A stretch of 64,000 nt of DNA from an uncultured Lachnospiraceae bacterium (lineage in GTDB: Bacteria > Bacillota > Clostridia > Lachnospirales > Lachnospiraceae), in the NCBI GenBank assembly GCA_947564735.1, contig CANOEC010000010.1, positions 1 through 64,000 of the forward strand. Reading direction: 5' to 3'. Numbering within the stretch: the stretch's first letter is position 1; each line of letters starts with the position of its first letter. Below the pieces are notes generated by a model, which did no database searches, was not told where the DNA came from, and worked only from the letters and a program-made list of their open reading frames with translations. Positions 46,139 through 54,931 of the stretch are shown here, one piece after another. The position numbers and the translations under genes are program-made.

Positions 46139-47134
46139 TTATTGCTGTTGCGTCCATATCAATTCTTCGGGCTCTGCGTTCTGCTTTCTGTCTGCAACAA
46201 CAGAAAAATCTTCCGTATATTCTCCCGTCCTGTAGTCATGAATCAGAATATGATAAGGTTCTTCCAGCGATATCCAGATATCCAAATCCAGTACAGCGAA
46301 GTCCCCATACATCACCAGTTGATTATTAAAACGCCAATAATATGCATCGTCTCCCAGCATCGTCGTCACGCTATAACAGATGCCTTCTTCTCCGTCCAAA
46401 GTCTCTATCCCTCTGACGTAATCCAGCGCGTCCGTCTCTTCGTCCAGTCCGGGAATGCGGGCATAAATCTCCCTTTCCATTTCTGCCAGTTTCTCATAGT
46501 GCCCTTTCTGCCAATCATACACCTGCACCCGGTCATATTCCGGACAAGCAAGATAAATGTCATACCCCTTTGCATCCAGAATGGTAATCTCAAATCCTCT
46601 CTGCTCCTGTCCAGCAGAAAAAAAAGGAAGGAATGGTATTGTCTCCGCCGTATAAACAAGAACATTTATGACATACGGTTCGTTGTCACTTTCCTTATAC
46701 ACAACACGTTTTACCCGCTCCCCGGATACGTTTAACGTTCCCTGCAGCGTCAGGCTGTCCTTCTCTTCATCGTAAATGCATCTTGTAATCTGCAGCGGAG
46801 CCGTGGACATCGGTCTGCCGATTACATAAACTCTTAGGAGAAGTGCCAAAAAGCATAATAACAACAGTCCTCCAGCAGCTCCTGCTGCCAGTTTCAGCTT
46901 CCTTGTATGTTTCCGCAGCTTTTTAAATCCGTCAATCGCTGCCTGCTCCTTCAAAACCGTTCCATCATCCGCTGCCGGCTGTATTTTTCCCGTCATTTCC
47001 TCATAATATTGACGGCATCTGTCACATTCCTGCAAATGTTCTTTTACGCTGTTCTCTCCCGTCATACTTAATATGCCGTCGATATAGCCGGGCATTAAAT
47101 CCTGAATGATTTCACAGGGATACGTTCTATTCAT
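46139..47134 (-). CDS. Anti-sigma factor with zinc-finger (zf-HC2) domain
   Basis: About 331 aa. N-terminal anti-sigma zinc finger with HLQECDRCRQYYEEM (HXXXCXXC, residues about 35-50), one membrane helix at about 92-112 (AAGAAGGLLLLCFLALLL), and an extracytoplasmic domain of some 215 residues (rich in aromatic and acidic residues) that would sense the signal. Overlaps the sigma gene by a few bases. It holds the ECF factor inactive at the membrane. Confidence 0.85.
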   Translation of the reverse strand: MNRTYPCEIIQDLMPGYIDGILSMTGENSVKEHLQECDRCRQYYEEMTGKIQPAADDGTVLKEQAAIDGFKKLRKHTRKLKLAAGAAGGLLLLCFLALLLRVYVIGRPMSTAPLQITRCIYDEEKDSLTLQGTLNVSGERVKRVVYKESDNEPYVINVLVYTAETIPFLPFFSAGQEQRGFEITILDAKGYDIYLACPEYDRVQVYDWQKGHYEKLAEMEREIYARIPGLDEETDALDYVRGIETLDGEEGICYSVTTMLGDDAYYWRFNNQLVMYGDFAVLDLDIWISLEEPYHILIHDYRTGEYTEDFSVVADRKQNAEPEELIWTQQQ

Positions 47135-47639
47135 ATGCACTCAACTCCTTTTTCATTTTTATCTTTGCCCGATAAAATACTGTCCTGCACCAGTTTTCAC
47201 TTTTTCCTATAATCTCCCCAATCTCCCGGAAAGAAAGCGCACCTGTCATGCGGTACATCACTACTTCTCTCTCCGGCTCGGATAAATGATGAATTGCGCG
47301 GTAAAGCTCCGTTCTGTTCTCTTTCTGCAATACAGCATCCTCACCGTCCGGCGCAGCATCATCCGGAATGCATTCCGATAGCTCCACGAAATCCGCCCGC
47401 TTCTTTTTGCGCAGCTCCTGATACAACACATGTTTCGCAATCTGGCAGAGCCATACCGATAACTTGCAGGAACCGTCATAACGGTGAATGGATGTGACTG
47501 CACGCAGAAAAGTCTCCTGCGTAAGTTCCTCGGACCATTGCGCGTTGCGTGTGTGAACATACAAAAAACGATACACCAGCTTGGCGTATTCCTGATAGAC
47601 CGTGTCCATATCTATGCTGTTTTTGTCAGATTCCTGCAC
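47127..47639 (-). CDS. ECF-type RNA polymerase sigma factor
   Basis: 170 aa. Sigma-2 region at about 12-80 (YQEYAKLVYRFLYVHTRN, EELTQETFLRAVTSIHRYDG, VWLCQIAKHVLYQELRKKKR), sigma-4 at about 115-165 (LSEPEREVVMYRMTGALSFREIGEIIGKSENWCRTVFYRAK). GTG start with an excellent GGAGGAGGTGG site. Paired with the zf-HC2 anti-sigma factor directly downstream. Regulon unknown; no obvious target promoter identified in the window. Confidence 0.92.
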   Translation of the reverse strand: MQESDKNSIDMDTVYQEYAKLVYRFLYVHTRNAQWSEELTQETFLRAVTSIHRYDGSCKLSVWLCQIAKHVLYQELRKKKRADFVELSECIPDDAAPDGEDAVLQKENRTELYRAIHHLSEPEREVVMYRMTGALSFREIGEIIGKSENWCRTVFYRAKIKMKKELSAYE

Positions 47640-47845
47640 GTCGCCACCTCCTCCCGCGTCTGTATTCTCTGCATTGCAGCCGGCTTCCTACTTCTTATAT
47701 CCCAATTTGGGGAGATTCGTTACAACTGAGATTGTGATTTTCTTAATATTTCGCCCAGTATCCAGCATTTTGCGGACACAAGGGAATATTTTGTGCGATC
47801 TGCCATCTCAATTTACCAAAAATTCATTTTGACCCCAACATCATC

Positions 47846-48000
47846 CTATAACACAAGAAAATCTGCTTCGCAGATTATCTTGGGAAGAATGCAGAGCATT
47901 CTTCCGCGTTTGTCGAAATTTTCTATTATAGAACAAAATGCCTTCGGCATTATGTTCGGAAGAACCTTCGGTTCTTCCACTCTTGGGAGAAATTTCCTAT
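47846..48000. repeat. Tandem two-hairpin repeat, two units
   Basis: Units of 77 and 74 bp begin at CTATAACA-like sequence (47846, 47923; a third start at 47997). Each has a short stem with TTC loop (47860-47876; 47937-47951), then a stem beginning GGAAGAA (47883-47905, 10 bp; 47958-47978, 9 bp), then a tail with AAATTTTCTAT. Bases in the stems differ between units while pairing is kept, a sign of selection on structure. Confidence 0.75.
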
Positions 48001-48012
48001 AACATAAAAAAA

Positions 48013-48043
48013 TGCCACAAAACCCGCTTAAGATTTTGTGGCA
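48013..48043 (-). terminator. Terminator of the pyrKD genes
   Basis: TGCCACAAAA (48013-48022) pairs with TTTTGTGGCA (48034-48043); on the minus strand the stem is followed by a run of T. It lies 12 nt after the pyrD stop. Confidence 0.85.
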
Positions 48044-48054
48044 AAAATATTCTA

Positions 48055-48966
48055 TTATATATTCTCGACCGCCCCAATCAATTTCGTCACATCCTCTATC
48101 CCGTAACGCTGCATGTACGCCTCAATCCCTTCGACCACCTCTACCGTCGCATAAGGATTGACAAAGTTCATCGCGCCCACTGCCACTGCGCTTGCCCCTG
48201 CAAGCAAAAACTCTATGGCATCTTCCGCGTTGGCGATGCCGCCCATTCCGATAATCGGAATCTTCACTGCCTGAGCCGCCTGATAGACCATGCGCACCGC
48301 CACCGGCTTGATTGCCGGTCCCGAAAGACCGCCTGTCTTATTGGCAAGTGCAAATTTTCTCTTATGAACATCAATTTTCATGCCCGTAAGCGTGTTAATC
48401 ATGGACAGTGCATCCGCACCCGCTGCCTCTGCCGCCTTTGACATTTCCGCAATATCCGTCACATTCGGGCTTAATTTCATAATCACAGGCTGCTTCGCCT
48501 TCTTCTTAATCTCAGAAGTAATCTCATACAAGCTGTCCGGCTTCTGTCCGAAAGCAATCGCGCCCTCCTTCACATTCGGGCATGAGACATTTATCTCCAG
48601 CATATCCACCGGCTCCTCCGCCAGACGCTCAACCACTTCCAGATAGTCTTCCACCGTCTTGCCACATACATTGACGATAATCTTCGTGTCGTATTGTTTC
48701 AGAAAAGGAATGTCTCGCTTGACGAACACATCAATACCCGGATTCTGCAAGCCTATTGCATTCAGCATACCGCCGTAAGTCTCCGCCACACGCGGCGTCG
48801 GATTGCCCTGCCAAGGTACATTTGCCACCCCTTTGGTCACCACTGCTCCCAGTCTGTTCAAATCTACAAAATCGCTGTATTCCATGCCGGATCCAAAGGT
48901 CCCGGACGCCGTCATGACCGGATTATGCAAGGTTACTCCTGCGATTGTCACTTTTGTGTTTATCAT
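48055..48966 (-). CDS. pyrD: Dihydroorotate dehydrogenase B, catalytic subunit
   Basis: 303-aa FMN enzyme that oxidises dihydroorotate to orotate in pyrimidine synthesis. NPVMTASGTFGSG at the N-terminus, VNVSCPNVKEG with the class 1B catalytic Cys, PVIMKLSPNVTDI, NTLTGMKID and IGMGGIANAEDAIEFLLAGASAV for FMN phosphate are visible. Works with PyrK, whose gene overlaps it by 4 bp. The class 1B type passes electrons to NAD. Confidence 0.97.
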   Translation of the reverse strand: MINTKVTIAGVTLHNPVMTASGTFGSGMEYSDFVDLNRLGAVVTKGVANVPWQGNPTPRVAETYGGMLNAIGLQNPGIDVFVKRDIPFLKQYDTKIIVNVCGKTVEDYLEVVERLAEEPVDMLEINVSCPNVKEGAIAFGQKPDSLYEITSEIKKKAKQPVIMKLSPNVTDIAEMSKAAEAAGADALSMINTLTGMKIDVHKRKFALANKTGGLSGPAIKPVAVRMVYQAAQAVKIPIIGMGGIANAEDAIEFLLAGASAVAVGAMNFVNPYATVEVVEGIEAYMQRYGIEDVTKLIGAVENI

Positions 48967-49751
48967 ATGTCCACCTCTTTCGCTTCAAACACGGGTCCGT
49001 CAGTACAGATGCGTGCATTGTGCACATGGGAATGCCCGTCTATCTCCTTCGTCCTGCACACACAGCCCAGACAGGCGCCCACACCACATGCCATCCGCTC
49101 CTCCAAAGAGATATATGCATCTATCTGCTGCTCAGCCGCATATTGTTTGATGGCACGCAGCATCGGCATCGGACCGCATGCCATAATCACGTCTGCATGA
49201 AGGTCGTTAACTCTGATGATATCCATCACATTGCCGTGCACACCGACGCTGCCGTCTTCCGTTGCAATATAGACCTGCCCTTTTTCTCCCAAATCATCCT
49301 GCAAAAACAAATCCTGATTCCGATACCCCAGAAGAATCTGCTTCTCTGCGTCCAGTTCCTTTGCAAGCTGTAACATCGGCGGAATCCCGATACCCCCGCC
49401 CATCAGAAAAACCCGTCTGCCTTTCGCCGCTTGTATCGGGAACCCGTTGCCGAGCAAGCCCAGAAGCTCTAACGTATCCCCTGCTTTATAAGAAGAAAAC
49501 TCTGCCGTACCCTTACCGGCAATGCGGTAAACCAGCCGCAGTCTGCATTGGTCTTTGTCCGCTTCACAGATACTGATTGGTCTTGGGAGCAGCGTCGCTG
49601 CGTTCTTCGGATACACCGCAACAAACTGCCCTGCACGGACGTCCTGCGCAAGCTCCGTCTCCAGCCACAAATCATATATCTGTTCTGCAATCTGTTTTTG
49701 TGAAAAAATTGTCGCTTCCACTTTCTTTTTCGGTACTACCTGACTGTCCAT
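48963..49751 (-). CDS. pyrK: Dihydroorotate dehydrogenase electron-transfer subunit
   Basis: 262 aa. FAD domain (LPRPISICEAD for the FAD site, GKGTAEFSSYKAGDTLELLGLLGNGF), NAD domain (MGGGIGIPPMLQLAKELD, ACGPMPMLRAI), and a C-terminal 2Fe-2S site with four cysteines (MACGVGACLGCVCRT and a later ICTDGP). Carries electrons from PyrD to NAD. Translationally coupled to pyrD. It stands apart from pyrC at 52-53 kb because flagellin and racemase genes are inserted between. Confidence 0.96.
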   Translation of the reverse strand: MDSQVVPKKKVEATIFSQKQIAEQIYDLWLETELAQDVRAGQFVAVYPKNAATLLPRPISICEADKDQCRLRLVYRIAGKGTAEFSSYKAGDTLELLGLLGNGFPIQAAKGRRVFLMGGGIGIPPMLQLAKELDAEKQILLGYRNQDLFLQDDLGEKGQVYIATEDGSVGVHGNVMDIIRVNDLHADVIMACGPMPMLRAIKQYAAEQQIDAYISLEERMACGVGACLGCVCRTKEIDGHSHVHNARICTDGPVFEAKEVDI

Positions 49752-49884
49752 TCTTTCGTTATCCTCTTTCTATGTTTTCATTCATACTGCCGTTTCCCTA
49801 CCATTATATCTATTTTTTGATTTCCTCACAAGCCTCAACTTTCTTATAATCGGCTTGTCGGCAGGGAAATTTTCTGCACAAAAA

Positions 49885-49919
49885 ATCAGAGTGTACAGTC
49901 TTGTCCCATACACTCTGAT
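49885..49919 (-). terminator. Flagellin terminator
   Basis: 11-bp perfect stem ATCAGAGTGTA/TACACTCTGAT (49885-49895 and 49909-49919). On the minus strand it is followed by TTTTTT, about 30 nt after the flagellin stop. Confidence 0.85.
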
Positions 49920-49951
49920 ACATTTTCACATCCTTTGCCCTTTCCTCTGCC

Positions 49952-51100
49952 CTATTGCAGCAGTGACAATACGCCTTGATTACTCTGATTCGCCTGCGCA
50001 AGCATAGACGCGCCTGCCTGCGCGAGAATATTATTGTTAGAATGTTTTACCATCTCTGCCGCTATATCCGTATCCCTGATTGCAGATTCCGCCGATGCCG
50101 TATTCTCAACAATATTATCCAGATTGCGAATCGTATGCTCCAAGCGGTTTTGTACGGCGCCCAGATTAGAGCGTGTCTCAGACACATCAAAAATCGCACT
50201 TTTGGCAAATGCATTTAGAGCCTGAAAACAGCGCACATCCGGATCCTCCAGCTTCAGATCCTCCTCGGTGCCTCCCGTCGTATTCGCCGGATACGTGTTT
50301 GTCAATCGTTCTTTTATCGCGTCATCCGTAATCGCACTATAGGAAAAGCTATGAAATGCCGTTAAGTCAGAAGCCGACAACACATGACTGTGCCCGGCGC
50401 CGGGCTGCCACGGCGGAACCATACTTGCATTCCAATATTCCTTTTTCGCCCAAGTTGTGCCACTGCCCGGAAGCCATATACATCCTTCCGCGCCCACCGG
50501 ATAAGGAGCCTCTGAAGGCTTCGGAATATCCGTCGCATTACACAACGGACTATCGTTGGTCGTCTGGTAAAAGATTCCCTTGGAAAGCGCGCTTGCTATC
50601 AAATCATTGGTACACATATTGCCTATAGTAATGGCAATATGCTGTCCTGCTTCCGCGCCCACCTGTAAACCTTTATCTAGGAACGTACCGTCCAGCAGAT
50701 TCTGTTCATTAAAAGTCGTAGTGGACTGGACTCTGTCAATCTCTTTCATCAACTGTCTGACTTTCAAGGCAATATACCCTCTGTCAGTCGAAGTCATCGT
50801 TGCATTGGCGCCCTTTACTGCCAGTTCGGCGATACGCTGCAGCATATCATGCACCTCAATCAGTGCACCTTCCGCCGTCTGCACACATGAAATACCGTCT
50901 GCCGCATTCGCAGACGCCTGCGTTAATCCCCTCACCTGTCTGCGCATTTTCTCTGATATGGCAAGTCCTGCCGCATCATCCGCCGCGCGGTTAATCTGAT
51001 ATCCCGAAGACAGCTTCTCCGTAGATTTTGCCTGATTGGCATTCGTCAGATTGAACATACGATTGGCATTCATTGCCGTAATATTGTGTTTAATAACCAT
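49952..51100 (-). CDS. Flagellin
   Basis: About 382 aa. ATG 51100 (MVIKHNITAMNANRMF) is preferred to 51106 because of its distance from AAGGAAGG. The conserved D0/D1 ends are clear: KSTEKLSSGYQINRAADDAAGLAISEKMR at the N-terminus and DTDIAAEMVKHSNNNILAQAG ... LSLLQ at the C-terminus. The middle, about 165-290, is a variable surface domain (GCIWLPGSGTTWAKKEYWNASM). There are five cysteines, which is unusual for a flagellin. Exported by the flagellar type III system, no signal peptide. Single-gene transcript with a sigma-28-like promoter and strong terminator. Confidence 0.95.
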   Translation of the reverse strand: MVIKHNITAMNANRMFNLTNANQAKSTEKLSSGYQINRAADDAAGLAISEKMRRQVRGLTQASANAADGISCVQTAEGALIEVHDMLQRIAELAVKGANATMTSTDRGYIALKVRQLMKEIDRVQSTTTFNEQNLLDGTFLDKGLQVGAEAGQHIAITIGNMCTNDLIASALSKGIFYQTTNDSPLCNATDIPKPSEAPYPVGAEGCIWLPGSGTTWAKKEYWNASMVPPWQPGAGHSHVLSASDLTAFHSFSYSAITDDAIKERLTNTYPANTTGGTEEDLKLEDPDVRCFQALNAFAKSAIFDVSETRSNLGAVQNRLEHTIRNLDNIVENTASAESAIRDTDIAAEMVKHSNNNILAQAGASMLAQANQSNQGVLSLLQ

Positions 51101-51170
51101 AGGCATCCCTTCCTTTTTACATCGCTTCCCTGCGTCCGAAACAGAAACAATATATATAAATTATATATTG

Positions 51171-51198
51171 TATCGACCAAAAAGCAATAAACCTTTAG
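51171..51198 (-). promoter_or_regulatory. Sigma-28-like flagellin promoter
   Basis: On the minus strand CTAAAGGTTT (around 51188-51198) is followed by TCGATA (51171-51176), a close match to TAAAGTTT-N11-GCCGATAA with one extra base. It would give an approximately 65-nt leader containing an AT-rich palindrome. Confidence 0.55.
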
Positions 51199-51252
51199 CC
51201 ATATTTTACAATCGTTGTCTTTTTTCTTTTTCCGCACGGTATCACTATATCG

Positions 51253-51945
51253 CTAATCCATCATCAACTGTACCAGCTTGTTGATGTGGATAGCCATAAT
51301 ATCCAGACAGTCTACCGGGCAGTTGCCCGCATTCAATATGAGCGGAAGCTCCGTACAGCCTAATATCACCGCCTCAATCCCCTGCTCCTTTTGCATCTTT
51401 GTGATGATACCAATCAGCTCTTCTCTGGTAGAATCTTTTACGAGTCCGTATTCCAACTCTTTGGAAATCCTCTCATTCACAAGAAGCATGTCCTCTTCAG
51501 AAGGCGTAACGATAGCAATGCCTTTGTCCCGAAAAGTTTTCTTGAAAAAGTCATGCCGCATCGTAAAAATCGTCCCCAGAAGACCGACTTTGCGATAACC
51601 GCGCAAAACTGCTGTTTCGCTCACCGCTTCCGGAATACTGATAAACGGAACCGCTGCCTGTTCTTTGATTGCATCGTATACGACATGCATGGTTCCTGCA
51701 GTGAATGCAACAATCTCTGCACCGCCATCTACCAGATGACTGACTGCGTCTGACAGATACCGGCTTAACTCCTCATAGTTTCCCTCCGAGACATATCCCA
51801 GCGCTTTATACAAGTTTACGCTTTCAATCGAAATCTCCGGGAAGGCTGTCCCGCCTGTCTTCGTGTGAATCTGCCCGTTGATTTCCCTATAGTATACAAG
51901 TGTCGATTCCGGTCCCGTTCCGCCGACCAATCCCAATTTTTTCAC
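51253..51945 (-). CDS. Aspartate/glutamate racemase family protein
   Basis: 230 aa from the GTG at 51945 (KKLGLVGGTGPESTLVYY). The two catalytic-Cys loops of the family are altered in the first (IVAFTAGTMHVVYD, Thr-Ala-Gly in place of the N-terminal Cys) but present in the second (AVILGCTELPLIL). With Thr at the first site the activity may be racemisation in one direction only or a different reaction, as in the EcL-DER-like group. Cytoplasmic. Close downstream of pyrC on the same strand. Confidence 0.85.
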   Translation of the reverse strand: MKKLGLVGGTGPESTLVYYREINGQIHTKTGGTAFPEISIESVNLYKALGYVSEGNYEELSRYLSDAVSHLVDGGAEIVAFTAGTMHVVYDAIKEQAAVPFISIPEAVSETAVLRGYRKVGLLGTIFTMRHDFFKKTFRDKGIAIVTPSEEDMLLVNERISKELEYGLVKDSTREELIGIITKMQKEQGIEAVILGCTELPLILNAGNCPVDCLDIMAIHINKLVQLMMD

Positions 51946-52075
51946 TTTTGCCTGTCCTTTCTGCTCTGCAAAATTTATCGTTGTTTTCGTAAAAGTGTTC
52001 CCATGACATTGCCTTCCATCTGCAAACCACTCCCGCCGCCCCGCTTCACGGCTCTTCTTTTTCCACGGACAACTG

Positions 52076-53386
52076 CTACCGCCGATACACCACCTTACCA
52101 CCGCAGATCGTATAATTCACCACCCCCGGCATTTTCTCTCCGATAAAAGGAGAATTTGCCGATTTCGAGGCGAAAACATCTACTACCCACTCTTTATCCG
52201 AATCGAATATCATCAAATCCGCCGGTCCGCCCTCCGCAACGTAACCCGCACCGAGATGATACAGCTTCGCCGGCGCGGCGCTCATTCTTTCAATCAACTG
52301 CATCATCGACAGGTATCCCTTATTTACCAGTTCCCGAATCCCCAGTGAGAAGGAAGTTTCTAAGCCGATGATACCGCTCGGCGCTTCCGTAAACGGTCTT
52401 GCCTTCTCTTCTGCACTGTGAGGTGCATGGTCGGTGGCAATCATATCAATGGTGCCATCCTTTAATCCTTCTATGATTGCCAGCCGGTCAGCTTCTTCCC
52501 GCAGAGGCGGATTCATTTTTGCAAGAGTACCGTGCGCAATCACCGCGTCCTGCGTCAAAGTAAAATGATGCGGTGCTGCCTCCGCGTGGATGTGGCTGCT
52601 TATTTTCTTCGCCTGCCGTACCAGTTCCACCGCTTCCTTCGTACTGATATGCTGTATCGACAAATCTGCTTCTTCTTCCAGCGCAATCTTCAAATCCCGT
52701 TCCACCATGGAGATTTCCGCCTCTCTGGGGGAACCGCCTATCCCGTAATGTCCGGCTGCCTTGCCGGCATTGATACCGTTGTTTGTAATCAGTGCCGGAT
52801 TTTCTTCATGGAGGCTGACCGGGCACCCGCATTTTGCAGCCTGCCGCAGAGCCTCCCGCAATAATTTTTCATCCATAAGCGGTATACCGTCATCCGTAAA
52901 TCCGACCGCACCCATTTTGCATAAAGTCTCCATATCCGTCAGTTCTTTTCCATGAAGCCCTTTTGTCACATTGGCGCAGGTATAGACATGAATGTCCGTC
53001 TTCCTGCCTTTATCCAGCACATATGACAACGTTTCCGGATTATCCACTGCCGGTTTTGTATTCGCCATCAAAACCACGGAAGTAAAACCGCCCTTTGCCG
53101 CCGCGCGCGCCCCCGTAAAAATGTCTTCTTTATGCGTGAATCCGGGGTCTCTGAAATGTACATGCACATCCACCAGTCCCGGCGCAACGCTTTGACCATT
53201 TAAGTCAATCTTTTCATTTCCATGCACGTCACATTCCTGTTCCCCGCTGCGCACATTTTGCCATTCCTCTTCCAACGCTCCTTTTGGCGCGATGCGGTGA
53301 ATTTTATCATCTTTTATCAGAATGTCCCGATACCCTTCCGTCCCCGATACCGGGTCAATCAACCAACCGTTTTTTAAATAAATCAT
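52076..53386 (-). CDS. pyrC: Dihydroorotase
   Basis: Zinc amidohydrolase closing carbamoyl aspartate to dihydroorotate. ATG 53386 gives MIYLKNGWLIDPVSGTEGY with GGAAGGG upstream; 436 aa, the class I length. Metal and substrate motifs: DVHVHFRDPGFTHKEDI, the loop around VVLMANTKPAVDNP, SLHEENPALI, QHISTKEAVE, AEAAPHHFTL and ATDHAPHSAEEK. Its neighbour is a lipoprotein gene upstream and the racemase downstream; the pyr genes here are not one continuous operon. Confidence 0.95.
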   Translation of the reverse strand: MIYLKNGWLIDPVSGTEGYRDILIKDDKIHRIAPKGALEEEWQNVRSGEQECDVHGNEKIDLNGQSVAPGLVDVHVHFRDPGFTHKEDIFTGARAAAKGGFTSVVLMANTKPAVDNPETLSYVLDKGRKTDIHVYTCANVTKGLHGKELTDMETLCKMGAVGFTDDGIPLMDEKLLREALRQAAKCGCPVSLHEENPALITNNGINAGKAAGHYGIGGSPREAEISMVERDLKIALEEEADLSIQHISTKEAVELVRQAKKISSHIHAEAAPHHFTLTQDAVIAHGTLAKMNPPLREEADRLAIIEGLKDGTIDMIATDHAPHSAEEKARPFTEAPSGIIGLETSFSLGIRELVNKGYLSMMQLIERMSAAPAKLYHLGAGYVAEGGPADLMIFDSDKEWVVDVFASKSANSPFIGEKMPGVVNYTICGGKVVYRR

Positions 53387-53510
53387 AGTCCCTTCCATTC
53401 TGCCGATGTCCGGCGTCTTTTTGCTTTTCCTGCTTTTCACGACGACATAACATAGTTCCTTCTCCGCCTCTTCGTATAGCAGATTATGTTCCTTTATCTT
53501 ACCACAGTCT

Positions 53511-53939
53511 TTAGTCAAACACCACCGGTTTGTCGATAAACTCCGTCTTAATCACTATGTAGGGATAACTTGCCACCGGTTTACTCTTCTCTTCCGGCGA
53601 CGGTCCAATCAGGTTGGTATCCACATAAATCGCATTGGCAGTTTCATACAAATCGTTTACTGCAATACTGTACCCACCGGTCTCCTGCACCCCGTATCCC
53701 ACGCAAATATAAAGAAATCCCTTATCCTCGAAGGTTATCTTAAAGGCATCCGATTTTTTCTGCTCAATCTTATTAAACAGTTCCTCCGGCAGATTATCTT
53801 CCGCAATCACCGTACACTCCAAATCCTTAATCTTTTCCATCGTATCCTGTTTCTTTCCGCACGCAAATACCCCCATACACATCAGACAGACCAGAAAGAC
53901 ACTCAGAATCCTTTTCTGATATTCGTATAAACCACTCAT
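53511..53939 (-). CDS. Small lipoprotein, PrcB-like
   Basis: 142 aa. Signal peptide with lipobox (MCMGVFACGKK, Cys about 27), then a compact domain with FNKIEQKKSDAFKITFEDKGFLYICVGYGVQETGGYSI and PYIVIKTEFIDKPVVF, resembling the PrcB C-terminal domain found in clostridial lipoproteins. Membrane-anchored on the outer face. Function unknown. It starts divergently from the plsC region and lies just upstream of pyrC. Confidence 0.65.
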   Translation of the reverse strand: MSGLYEYQKRILSVFLVCLMCMGVFACGKKQDTMEKIKDLECTVIAEDNLPEELFNKIEQKKSDAFKITFEDKGFLYICVGYGVQETGGYSIAVNDLYETANAIYVDTNLIGPSPEEKSKPVASYPYIVIKTEFIDKPVVFD

Positions 53940-54083
53940 ATGTTTTTCACTCCGACAATTAACTCTTATTACTTAATTTATTATCCAGACACACCGTCTA
54001 TTCCTATTGATTATCATATCAACATTTCTTCGGAATTGTATAAGCTGTTTCTATTGATTATTGGGGCATCAACCTATATAATA

Positions 54084-54122
54084 AAACGAGCGGAGCTCGT
54101 TTGCGTGATTCGCTGCGCGAAC
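54084..54122 (+). repeat. Alternative hairpin pair upstream of plsC
   Basis: AAACGAGC (54084-54091) pairs with GCTCGTTT (54095-54102); GTTTGCG (54099-54105) can instead pair with CGCGAAC (54116-54122, one G-U). The two stems share GTTT and so exclude each other. Preceded by CCTATATAATA, similar to the start of the dispersed two-hairpin units. Confidence 0.45.
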
Positions 54123-54155
54123 TATTTTATCTATTTTTTTATAAGGTGGTATCAT

Positions 54156-54890
54156 ATGATTCGATTAATCTTAGTTGCTCTTTTTGTTGTCATATTTTTG
54201 ATTGTAAGTCTGCCGATTCAGCTTGTGGAGCTTATCATTGGCAAATTCAATCAGGATGTCAAGGACCGTAGTTCGCTGGCAATTGTCAACTGGGCGTTCC
54301 GGGTGGTTCTTTTTCTCTCCGGTACATCCGTGACCGTACTCGGCGAAGAGAACGTCCCGCAGGACGAAGCTGTCCTGTATGTGGGAAACCACAGAAGTTA
54401 TTTTGATATCATCATGACTTATGTACGTGTGCCAAGACCCACCGGATACATGGCGAAGGTCGAGATGCTGCGCTATCCGTCCCTGTCCACATGGATGAAA
54501 TATCTGCACTGTATCTTTTTGGACAGAAGCAATATCAAAGCGGGAATGAAATCCATTCTGGATGCTATCGACAAGATTAAATCCGGCATTTCCATCTGTA
54601 TCTTTCCGGAGGGAACCCGGAACCGCACGGACGAGATGTTTCTGGAATTTCATGACGGCAGTATAAAAATTGCCGAGAAATCCGGCTGTCCCATCGTTCC
54701 AATCAGCATCAACAACGCCGGCGCTATTTTTGAAGACCATATTCCTTGGATTAAAAAGGCGCATGTCGTCATTGAATACGGCAAGCCTATCTATACCAAA
54801 GATTTGAGCAAAGAAGAGAAGCGTCGTCTCAGCGCGACGGTACAGAATGTCATCAAAGAAAACTATATCAAAAACGAAGAGCTGGTCTGA
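54156..54890 (+). CDS. plsC: 1-acyl-sn-glycerol-3-phosphate acyltransferase
   Basis: 244 aa from the ATG at 54156 (AAGGTGG upstream); the open frame to 53940 has no site. Adds the second acyl chain to lysophosphatidate at the membrane. An N-terminal membrane helix (MIRLILVALFVVIFLIVS), the catalytic VGNHRSYFDI (HX4D), the CIFPEGTRNRT block and VPISINNAG are the four PlsC blocks. Single gene on the plus strand between minus-strand genes. Confidence 0.93.
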   Translation: MIRLILVALFVVIFLIVSLPIQLVELIIGKFNQDVKDRSSLAIVNWAFRVVLFLSGTSVTVLGEENVPQDEAVLYVGNHRSYFDIIMTYVRVPRPTGYMAKVEMLRYPSLSTWMKYLHCIFLDRSNIKAGMKSILDAIDKIKSGISICIFPEGTRNRTDEMFLEFHDGSIKIAEKSGCPIVPISINNAGAIFEDHIPWIKKAHVVIEYGKPIYTKDLSKEEKRRLSATVQNVIKENYIKNEELV

Positions 54891-54931
54891 CCGCTCTTCG
54901 TTTTGCTTTTTCCATATTCTGTCTCAGCAGA

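Larger units (their letters stand above)
47640..48054. other. 415-bp gene-free region with hairpin array
   Basis: No gene. The left part (47640-47840) is the sigma factor's upstream region, in which I see no clear promoter. The right part holds two tandem copies of a two-hairpin repeat (separate entry) and the pyrD terminator at 48013-48043. Confidence 0.6.

Noticed and set aside
47860-47978. UUCG-tetraloop terminators in the hairpin array
   Set aside because: The loops are TTC triloops closed by C-G, not C(UUCG)G, and no T-runs follow, so they were described as a repeat family instead.
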